NCBI GenBank assembly: GCA_030152605.1
Contig: JASLJB010000157.1
Coordinates: 1-8,625 of the forward strand
DNA length: 8,625 nucleotides
Direction of reading: 5' to 3'
Source: Acinetobacter sp.
Lineage (GTDB): Bacteria; Pseudomonadota; Gammaproteobacteria; Pseudomonadales; Moraxellaceae
Position 1 is the first letter of the stretch. The number at the start of each line of letters is the position of its first letter. The position numbers and the translations under genes are program-made. Positions 1-5,176 of this stretch are shown piece by piece. The notes below the pieces were generated by a model. The model was given only the letters and a program-made list of their open reading frames with translations. It was not told the origin of the DNA and did not search any database.

Positions 1-42
1 GGCAGTCGCATGCATTTTATGACAAATGCCTTGAAGTTCCAT
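1..42 (-). CDS. Possible 5' end of a leftward gene (DUF2797-like N-terminus), cut by the window edge
   Basis: An ATG at 42 on the minus strand opens a frame that has no stop up to the window edge, giving the 14 residues MELQGICHKMHATA. As I remember them, DUF2797 proteins (small zinc-binding proteins of unknown role) begin with a similar short strand followed by a 'KM' or 'RKM' pair. I therefore suggest that family, but 14 residues cannot prove it. The next gene starts at 77 in the opposite direction, so the two would be divergent with only 34 bases between their starts. The ribosome-binding sequence upstream (GAGTGAG, about ten bases from the ATG) is weak. The alternative is that this is non-coding, or that the short plus-strand frame ending with a stop at 46-48 is the tail of an upstream gene. 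Confidence 0.38.
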   Translation of the reverse strand, partial: MELQGICHKMHATA

Positions 43-76
43 GTTTAATTACTCACTCGCAAATTAAGGTGTCGTT

Positions 77-547
77 ATGGCTGAGCAACACGTCATCACG
101 TCGATGCTAGACGATTTATCGCAGCAGCAGCCCATCTCGACGGCAATATGTATTGGAAAGAATTGGGCCGAATATCCGTCTGTCGCAGCTATTCAATGGC
201 AACATTTTAGCGTATCTGACTTTTTAAAGCAGCCTTTCACCCAACGTTATGACTTGGGCGCAGTGATCTTGAATCGCGATGAAGTGGCTGAATTGCCCAC
301 AGCGCAACGTGCGCAGTTATTGGTAAAGTTACGGGATTTGTTTGCAAAACGTATTCTGGTCATCGCCAGCGATAGCGATACCGGGTTATTACGTGCGCTT
401 GGCTTTAGTCAATTGCTCGAATCCGACGCAGATGCACAGCAGCTTGCCATTTGGCAGTTTAATATCCTGAGTTATAAGCAAGTGCCGGATTGGCTGAATG
501 CTAAATATTGGGCCAATCCAGACAACTGGAACAAATTCCGTTGGTAG
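77..547 (+). CDS. DUF6231 family protein, function unknown
   Basis: A 156-residue soluble protein that I assign to the DUF6231 family, a small uncharacterised family of gammaproteobacteria. It has no signal peptide and no membrane segment, so it is probably cytoplasmic. Short hydrophobic strands alternate with helices (TAICIG at 22-27, LGAVIL at 60-65, ILVIAS at 93-98), which suggests a Rossmann-like alpha/beta fold. There is no clear nucleotide- or SAM-binding glycine motif, so I assign no reaction. The C-terminus is rich in tryptophan and asparagine (WANPDNWNKFRW), which I believe is a family hallmark. The ATG at 77 is supported by a good ribosome-binding site, TAAGGTG, ending about six bases upstream. 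It stands alone: the next gene starts 126 bases later and seems to have its own promoter. Confidence 0.85.
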   Translation: MAEQHVITSMLDDLSQQQPISTAICIGKNWAEYPSVAAIQWQHFSVSDFLKQPFTQRYDLGAVILNRDEVAELPTAQRAQLLVKLRDLFAKRILVIASDSDTGLLRALGFSQLLESDADAQQLAIWQFNILSYKQVPDWLNAKYWANPDNWNKFRW

Positions 548-616
548 TATTGTGCGCATTTCTCAGGTTGGGATGCCTAGTGCTGATTTATTACGCAAAA
601 ATTAACATATTGTGTT

Positions 617-645
617 TTGCAGCAAGCTCAAAAGCATCGTATGGT
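617..645 (+). promoter_or_regulatory. Weak candidate promoter of the YidB-family gene
   Basis: TTGCAG at 617-622 and TATGGT at 640-645 are separated by exactly 17 bases and lie just upstream of the ribosome-binding site AAAGGAAAAA. Matches to the sigma-70 consensus are only 3/6 and 4/6, so this is a guess supported by spacing and position rather than by strong boxes. The 126-base gap after the previous gene is a reasonable place for a promoter. Confidence 0.2.
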
Positions 646-673
646 TATTCACTTGAACTTAAAGGAAAAAATC

Positions 674-1273
674 ATGACAAATTTAAGTAATATTGTGGAA
701 ATGTTAGCCAAACAGGCACTCGGTTCGCAAGCATCAAATGCAGCTCAATCTTCGGACAAACTTGGTGGTTTATTGGGCGCGGTGGTGTCACAACTCGGTC
801 AAGGCCAGTCTGGCAATAGTTCAGGTGGTTTGGGCGGTATGTTGGGTTCGGTTTTGGGCCAGTTAGGTCAAGGCCAAGCATCCGCACAAAATCCAGCATC
901 TTCAAGCTCATCGCTGTTGATCATGGTGGTGCCATTGATCCTGAATTGGGTGCAGCAACAAGGCGGCCTATCTGGTGTGATCAGTTCACTACAAAACGCG
1001 GGTCTCGGCGCACAAGCACAACAATGGCTCGATCCTAATCAAGCCAATACTGAAGCGCCTGTTGCACAAGTACAGCAGTTGTTCCAAGCCAGTGATATTC
1101 AAAATGTTGCGGATCAAGCCCAAGTACCGGCACAACAGGTCTATGCGGCGATTTCTTCGGTACTGCCACAGATCGTGGATGCGTTGACCCCACATGGTGA
1201 GCAAACGGATCAGGCTGAAGCCAATAGTGATATCAGCAAAGTCATGGGCATGTTGGGACAGTTTATTAAATAG
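674..1273 (+). CDS. YidB-family (DUF937-like) protein with Gly/Gln-rich N-terminal repeats
   Basis: A 199-residue protein whose C-terminal half (about residues 82-199) resembles E. coli YidB (132 residues). Shared features are the order NWVQQQGGLSGVISSLQNAG (91-110), GLGAQAQQWL and LPQIVDALTPHG (164-175). YidB-family proteins have no firmly established function. Residues 31-80 form an extra low-complexity part rich in Gly, Gln and Ser, made of two imperfect copies of a G-G-L...QLGQGQ unit, which accounts for the greater length. There is no classical signal peptide, and one mildly hydrophobic stretch (81-91) is short for a membrane segment. I chose the ATG at 674 because AAAGGA lies a few bases upstream; a longer frame from 617 has no such site and would add 19 atypical residues. 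The gene ends at a strong terminator at 1327-1358, so it is probably monocistronic. Confidence 0.88.
   Translation: MTNLSNIVEMLAKQALGSQASNAAQSSDKLGGLLGAVVSQLGQGQSGNSSGGLGGMLGSVLGQLGQGQASAQNPASSSSSLLIMVVPLILNWVQQQGGLSGVISSLQNAGLGAQAQQWLDPNQANTEAPVAQVQQLFQASDIQNVADQAQVPAQQVYAAISSVLPQIVDALTPHGEQTDQAEANSDISKVMGMLGQFIK
764..876 (+). repeat. Imperfect tandem repeat inside the YidB-family gene
   Basis: The octamer GGTGGTTT occurs at 764-771 and 824-831, and GGTCAAGGCCA at 797-807 and 866-876. Together they mark two diverged copies of a unit encoding G-G-L...QLGQGQ. The second copy carries a few extra codons (around GGMLGS). The sequence suggests an old internal duplication that is free to vary in length. 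Confidence 0.5.
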
Positions 1274-1326
1274 CTTGTCTTTAAATCACTTGTCTTTAAT
1301 TAAGTCGCCATCACTTGGCGCAATGC

Positions 1327-1358
1327 AAGCGCTGTGCAATTGAGTACGGCGCTTTTTT
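1327..1358 (+). terminator. Intrinsic terminator after the YidB-family gene
   Basis: Bases 1327-1337 (AAGCGCTGTGC) pair with 1344-1354 (GTACGGCGCTT) in an 11-bp stem containing two G-T wobbles and a six-base loop (AATTGA). Four further T residues follow (1355-1358). It lies 54 bases after the stop codon of the rightward gene. On the other strand there is no matching T tract, so I see no clear terminator here for the leftward yqiJ-type gene. Confidence 0.78.
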
Positions 1359-1376
1359 GTTGCTGTACTCAGCGCA

Positions 1377-1994
1377 CTAAACCTGATCGGCATTAAACAA
1401 ACGATTGGAGGTGGAGATTTTTTTGGCAATATAATGCGATTTTTTGTAGCGGATTAAGATGATTTGCGATTGAAATTCGAGCTCGCCAAACTCAGGTTCG
1501 ACTTGGACATAATGCAACTGTCCATATTCATCCCGAATCCGTGCTTGCGCGGAAAACCCCGGTCGAGCACTGCCACTGGAGACCGTTGCCAAGCGACCAA
1601 TTAAATTGACTTGAGTTGGGGTGAACTTGGGTTTAATTACTTGATCCAGACAATGGATCATAAACACGGTAAAGAAAATCGCGATGACCAGCGCCGGTAA
1701 AATAATATAGTACCAAGGGATAAAATCACGTTGGCTGGCATGGATACTCAACTGGAGTAAATAACCCGCAAAGCTAAAGTTAATCAGTAGAAAAACAAAT
1801 ATTAAAACTTTGGAAAACTTAACTTGTAATAATGGAGAGTGGTTCAGCCAATCCGGTGCGAAGCGCTTTAAAAAGCTACTCGGTCGTAGATGGATATAAT
1901 AACCAATCGTCTCTGCCATACTGAGTAGAATCAGGCCAATCACACTGAGATGAAAGGGGATTAGATCTGGATCGAACAAAAAGTTAATCAGCAT
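1377..1994 (-). CDS. yqiJ: YqiJ-family inner-membrane protein with C-terminal OB-fold (NfeD-like)
   Basis: A 205-residue protein, close in length to E. coli YqiJ (about 209). The N-terminal half holds three hydrophobic segments, roughly residues 12-34, 63-85 and 94-115, so it is an integral inner-membrane protein. The C-terminal part (about 128-195) matches the soluble OB-like domain of YqiJ: a G..A.VSSG.ARPG segment, then RDEYGQLHYVQVEPEFG (154-170) and a closing strand ending in YIAKKI. In this family YqiJ is normally encoded beside a flotillin/band-7 protein (YqiK), and the pair is thought to organise membrane microdomains. No flotillin gene lies on either side here. The ATG start is supported by AGGAT about six bases upstream. 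A palindrome at 2051-2079 overlaps a possible promoter. The family assignment is fairly secure; the role without a flotillin partner is unknown. Confidence 0.82.
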   Translation of the reverse strand: MLINFLFDPDLIPFHLSVIGLILLSMAETIGYYIHLRPSSFLKRFAPDWLNHSPLLQVKFSKVLIFVFLLINFSFAGYLLQLSIHASQRDFIPWYYIILPALVIAIFFTVFMIHCLDQVIKPKFTPTQVNLIGRLATVSSGSARPGFSAQARIRDEYGQLHYVQVEPEFGELEFQSQIILIRYKKSHYIAKKISTSNRLFNADQV

Positions 1995-2297
1995 GCTTAT
2001 CCTGCACTCGATTGATCTCCATTAAGCTGCTACAAGCGCTTGGGGGTGGTTTTAAAACATGATGAAGCATGTTGTTAAAGCGGATCACCGAACAGCTGTC
2101 CCTGAAAGCCTATCCCGAAACACAATGCGCACAAAAGGTGAATCATTGCGGTAAAATTTGTGTGATAAACAGTTTTTTCTAGCCTGCATACTAACAAGTC
2201 GCTGCACAAATAAAAAGAGCATTGTACTATGCATCCAAACTAGAAAATCACAGCAATACCGAGATGCTAGAGCGACTGGAACACGGTTTGGCGGTGC
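1995..2297. other. Intergenic region between the yqiJ-type gene and thiM
   Basis: These 303 bases separate two leftward genes. The half nearest the yqiJ-type gene holds a palindrome and a possible promoter (2050-2079). The half nearest thiM has no clear intrinsic terminator. A plus-strand frame is open from about 2196 to the stop at 2378-2380, running into thiM in antisense. It reads as helix-like, protein-like sequence (for example ALYYASKLENHSNTEMLERL) but has no good start site. It may be a gene remnant or chance. No RNA gene or riboswitch was recognised. Confidence 0.6.
2050..2079 (-). promoter_or_regulatory. Possible promoter overlapped by an 11-bp palindrome, upstream of the yqiJ-type gene
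   Basis: Read leftward, TTAACA (2078-2073, 5/6 to the -35 consensus) is followed after 17 bases by TTAAAA (2055-2050, a weak -10). The same bases form an inverted repeat: 2051-2061 pairs with 2068-2079 in 11 base pairs, with a single bulged G at 2074 and a six-base loop. A palindrome lying between the -35 and -10 boxes is the usual arrangement of a repressor operator. Neither role is proven. Confidence 0.3.
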
Positions 2298-3176
2298 TTA
2301 GTGCAGAATTTCGATTTGCGCATATTGGCGGATTAGTTCAGCATCCATCAGGTGAATATAGTCTAAAAATGCCACATTAAAACGCCCCAAACTTTGTGCG
2401 CGTTCTGCTGCCAATTGGCCGGCAATTGCAAAATGCACATGCGCTGCAATACAGCCGATACTTGGCGTGCTGACCGCAGTATAGGCCGCGATCAAAGCCC
2501 CGAGCGCACAACCGGTTGCGGTAATCCGCGGTTGTAAGGCACTGCCGCCGTGGATTTGGATCACAGCCTTGAGTTCGCGACTTAAGATAAAGTCAGATGC
2601 ACCCGAGATCGCGACACAGGGGCTATGTGCCAACAAACTTTGTGCATGTTGATAAACTTGTGTGCTGTCGAGCGTGGCATCGACGCCTTTGCTGATGCTG
2701 TGATGTCCAGCCAAAGCGCTGATCTCAGATGCATTGCCACGGATGATCTGCGGTTGATATTGCAGTAGTTGATCTGCTGCCTGACTGCGCCATTTTAATA
2801 CACTGCCATAGCCGACCGGATCGAGTACCCACGGGGTCTGAAGACGATGTGCGGTTTGGGCTGCCAGTTGCATGGCTTGCATTTGTTCGTGTGTGGGCGT
2901 GCCTAAGTTGATACTGAGTGCGGCACAGACCTGTGCAAAATCTTCGGCCTCTTCAGGATGGTCGATCATGGCGGGTGAGGCGCCAGCCGCCAGCAGCACA
3001 TTGGCGACATAATTGGCCGCAACAGTGTTGGTGATGCATTGCACCAAAGGTTGTTGTTGCTGTAGTGCCGTCCATGCCTGAAGCACTTGATCCAAGAGCT
3101 GTTGAGCTGAGTAAATGCAGCTGCTGCTTTGAACTGTTGCTATAGGCGTTGCGTGTGATGCTGGATCTGAATGCAT
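2298..3176 (-). CDS. thiM: Hydroxyethylthiazole kinase ThiM (thiamine salvage)
   Basis: ThiM phosphorylates 4-methyl-5-(2-hydroxyethyl)thiazole with ATP, so that thiazole salvaged from degraded thiamine can be joined to the pyrimidine by ThiE. It is a cytoplasmic ribokinase-fold enzyme. From the ATG at 3176 the protein has 292 residues. Family motifs appear in order: PLVQCITN (43-50), ANVLLAAGASPAM (58-70), VLDPVGYG (117-124), IIRGNASEISAL (144-155), KGVD (163-166) and ATGCALGAL (220-228), whose Cys223 corresponds to the conserved active-site cysteine. It is about 30 residues longer than E. coli ThiM (262), all at the N-terminus. A GTG at 3185 would add three residues, but the ATG has GGTG at a usable distance. 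No TPP riboswitch fits in the 75-base gap to the upstream gene, and no other thi gene lies nearby. It may be co-transcribed with the cysteine-rich gene at 3252-4409. Confidence 0.93.
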   Translation of the reverse strand: MHSDPASHATPIATVQSSSCIYSAQQLLDQVLQAWTALQQQQPLVQCITNTVAANYVANVLLAAGASPAMIDHPEEAEDFAQVCAALSINLGTPTHEQMQAMQLAAQTAHRLQTPWVLDPVGYGSVLKWRSQAADQLLQYQPQIIRGNASEISALAGHHSISKGVDATLDSTQVYQHAQSLLAHSPCVAISGASDFILSRELKAVIQIHGGSALQPRITATGCALGALIAAYTAVSTPSIGCIAAHVHFAIAGQLAAERAQSLGRFNVAFLDYIHLMDAELIRQYAQIEILH

Positions 3177-3251
3177 GAGGTTCACCGAAAAGAGTTGTAT
3201 TTTGATATGCGTGTAGCGGCTGAGTTTGTGGTCTGGCTGCGAGTAACAGCA

Positions 3252-4409
3252 TTAGTGAATAAAATAATGGTCTTGATGTTTGCAGTCCAGACAAAATAAA
3301 GAGACATAATCTTCTGCATCATAATCCACCTGTAATCGACTTGAACCACAGTGCATACAACGTTTCTCAGAATAAAAATTTAAACGCGGTGCAATTTTTT
3401 TCCAACTGCGCCAGATCGGTTGAATAAAGATCCGCTCGTCATAACCGAGAAATTGAATAAATAAGATGTCGCTCATTTTACTAAACGGGATATTACTCGG
3501 ACGAGGTAAGGTCGGTGTTTCCCATTTTTCTGCCAAAGCGCGTTCGCGATATTGGCTCAGGGTTTTCTTGAGCAGATTGGTATTAATAAACTTGTCATTG
3601 CGTGGTTGTAAGGCACGTTGTTTATAGAGGTATTCAAGTGCATTTTGAATCAGATAATAAATCTGACCCACTGCCAGATGCTCCATAAGTTGATAACAAA
3701 ACTTTTGAAAGCTGTTATTGCCGGAGATCAGGATATTCCAAGTGCGGCAGTAATGCTGCATAAACTGTACGATCTCTTGATACAGCACCAGATATAAAGT
3801 GTCTTTGACTTCATCAGCGTTTCTAAACGGCACACCTTGGGTCAGGTTTTCATAAAAGTGATTGCGTAAATGCTGGGTAATCGCAAATAAACTCGGATCA
3901 GCATAACCATCTAGGCGCACTTGCACCGCATACTGATGCTGGGCAAACTGGGCTGAGGTTTCAGCCAAAATATTATCTTTGAGTAGTTGTTGCACCAGAC
4001 CATGCTGAAAGAAATAGTTTGGGGTAAAAGGATGGTATTTAATCTGTTCCCAGTCGATATACTCGGCATAGTGGCGACCTTCTTGCACATGTTGATCTAG
4101 TACACTGAGTAAAAATAATTGCTGTAAAAAACTCAGGTGATTCAGATCTTGCAACACCACATCTTTGTATTGTGACTTGCGTTGTTCTTGCAGTTTGGTG
4201 GCCTTGATCATTTGCTTGCGTTTGTGCTGACAACTCGGGCAATGACAGTTGTGTTGTTGATCTTGGGAGACTTGATGCTCACAATGGCTACACTGATGAT
4301 AATGCAGTTCTTTTTCATATTGTTCTGCTTCGATAAAGTACATCGAGGCTTGGCAGAGTGGACAGAAACTACTCTCATCTAATTGTTTACGCAGTACCTG
4401 AATGACCAT
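3252..4409 (-). CDS. Cysteine-rich protein with N- and C-terminal zinc-ribbon motifs, function unknown
   Basis: A 385-residue protein that I do not recognise as any characterised family. The first 60 residues carry CPLC (16-19), CSHC (40-43) and C55-H-C57-P-S-C60, enough ligands for one or two zinc knuckles. The last 36 carry CMHC (351-354) and CLDC (373-376), a typical zinc ribbon. Between them is a long, mostly helical region rich in Gln, His, Tyr and aromatics, with no nuclease, helicase or kinase motif that I can see. There is no signal peptide or membrane segment. The paired ribbons suggest nucleic-acid or protein binding, but that is inference. The ATG at 4409 is the first start in frame; its ribosome-binding site is weak, but the next ATG (residue 23) would remove the CPLC ligands. 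It lies 75 bases upstream of thiM on the same strand and is divergent from the gene at 4548. Confidence 0.85.
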   Translation of the reverse strand: MVIQVLRKQLDESSFCPLCQASMYFIEAEQYEKELHYHQCSHCEHQVSQDQQHNCHCPSCQHKRKQMIKATKLQEQRKSQYKDVVLQDLNHLSFLQQLFLLSVLDQHVQEGRHYAEYIDWEQIKYHPFTPNYFFQHGLVQQLLKDNILAETSAQFAQHQYAVQVRLDGYADPSLFAITQHLRNHFYENLTQGVPFRNADEVKDTLYLVLYQEIVQFMQHYCRTWNILISGNNSFQKFCYQLMEHLAVGQIYYLIQNALEYLYKQRALQPRNDKFINTNLLKKTLSQYRERALAEKWETPTLPRPSNIPFSKMSDILFIQFLGYDERIFIQPIWRSWKKIAPRLNFYSEKRCMHCGSSRLQVDYDAEDYVSLFCLDCKHQDHYFIH

Positions 4410-4444
4410 ACCAATACCAAACCCGTGTAACTAAGCAATACAAG

Positions 4445-4450
4445 AGTATA
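4445..4450 (-). promoter_or_regulatory. Possible -10 box for the cysteine-rich gene
   Basis: Read leftward, TATACT (5/6 to the -10 consensus) lies about 35 bases upstream of the ATG at 4409, inside the 138-base divergent intergenic region. No good -35 box is found 16-18 bases further upstream, so the call rests on the -10 alone. Confidence 0.2.
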
Positions 4451-4547
4451 CACAGTACGGCGAAGACTCGGCTAGAACCTAGAACACAGTTTGATAAAAC
4501 TTGAATTGAAGTGCGGATATACCGAACGGCCACAATGGATCACGTAA

Positions 4548-4937
4548 ATGACGCAAGCTAAACTTTTGTTTCATGGCTCAACGCAGAAAAAGTTGCAGCT
4601 CAATCCCAGTCTAGGCATTGGGGATGGGCACCATGATCATCACGTTGCGGTCTATGCCAGCGACCGTATTCGCTTGGCTCAGCTCTTTGCGATTCAATAT
4701 GTTGCGCTCACAGATGCAGCTCGATTCAAGATCCTCTACGAGGATCAGGATTTCTTTGTGCAACTTTTTCAAACCGAAGTGAACTGGGCACAGCGCGGCT
4801 ACGTTTATTTTTGCTGTTCATCAACATTTGTTGAGCTTGAGCCATTTCAATGGGTTTCTCATAGCTTGGTCAGGCCAGAATGGCGTATTGAGATTCAGCC
4901 GCAAGCTTTAGAAAGTTGGATTCGAAGGTCTGGATAG
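4548..4937 (+). CDS. Small protein with an ADP-ribosyltransferase-like pattern, function unknown
   Basis: A 129-residue cytoplasmic protein. It begins with LLFHGS (6-11), followed by VAVYASDRIRLAQLFAI (33-49), then GYVYFC (84-89) and FQWVSHSLVRPEW (100-112). The layout of His-Gly-Ser near the N-terminus, then a Tyr-Ala-Ser strand leading into a helix, then later acidic residues (E96, E98), is reminiscent of ADP-ribosyltransferase-fold proteins with an H-Y-E type site. I also recall similar uncharacterised bacterial proteins with the order 'HGS, VYASD, GYVY, WVS..V.P'. Enzyme activity is not shown by the sequence. A His/Asp cluster (GDGHHDHHV, 25-33) lies just before the second motif. An in-frame stop directly precedes the ATG at 4548, so the start is certain within this frame, although the ribosome-binding site is weak. 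It is transcribed alone, divergent from the cysteine-rich gene, with no antitoxin-like partner next to it. Confidence 0.75.
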   Translation: MTQAKLLFHGSTQKKLQLNPSLGIGDGHHDHHVAVYASDRIRLAQLFAIQYVALTDAARFKILYEDQDFFVQLFQTEVNWAQRGYVYFCCSSTFVELEPFQWVSHSLVRPEWRIEIQPQALESWIRRSG

Positions 4938-4961
4938 GTAAGCCACAGATTCAATATCAAA

Positions 4962-5012
4962 ACGGATTTGATCAAAGTTATTATTTCAATCTCAAATAAT
5001 TGAAAAATCCGT
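4962..5012. repeat. Nested inverted repeat between the small ART-like gene and pepN
   Basis: ACGGATTT (4962-4969) is complementary to AAATCCGT (5005-5012). Inside it, ATTATTT (4980-4986) is complementary to AAATAAT (4994-5000) around a seven-base loop. It lies 25 bases after the stop of the gene ending at 4937. There is no T tract after it, so it is not a standard terminator. In AT-rich DNA some of this pairing could be chance. Confidence 0.4.
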
Positions 5013-5082
5013 GCTAAGCCCTGATCTAGCAAGCATTATGATCGTTTAGATTTCTGCCAAGGATCAGGACAACGGCCTAAAC

Positions 5083-5109
5083 TTGGCGTATGATCAATAG
5101 CGTTAAAAT
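5083..5109 (+). promoter_or_regulatory. Weak candidate promoter of pepN
   Basis: TTGGCG (5083-5088, 4/6 to the -35 consensus) is followed by TAAAAT (5104-5109, 5/6 to the -10 consensus). The 15-base spacer is shorter than usual. It would leave a leader of about 60 bases before the pepN ATG. The 239-base gap upstream of pepN should hold its promoter, but this exact site is uncertain. Confidence 0.25.
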
Positions 5110-5176
5110 AATCAGATCGCAGATAGACTGTTTCAGTCGGGGGCTTTGCTTGCCCTGAACACCATTAGGATACTTT

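Noticed and set aside
2264..2380. Plus-strand 38-residue frame MLERLEHGLAVL... running into thiM in antisense
   Set aside because: The second half only mirrors the 3' end of thiM, and there is no ribosome-binding site. It is noted only as a possible remnant within the intergenic region.
3177..3251. Search for a TPP riboswitch before thiM
   Set aside because: The gap is only 75 bases and I see no conserved THI-box core such as CTGAGA.
2953..3294. Minus-strand 113-residue frame overlapping thiM and the end of the cysteine-rich gene
   Set aside because: It lies in another frame of the well-supported thiM gene, has atypical composition and no recognisable motif.
5020..5068. Inverted repeat CCTGATC / GATCAGG upstream of pepN
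   Set aside because: The arms are only 7 bp with a 35-base gap and are built around the common GATC word; this is within chance expectation.
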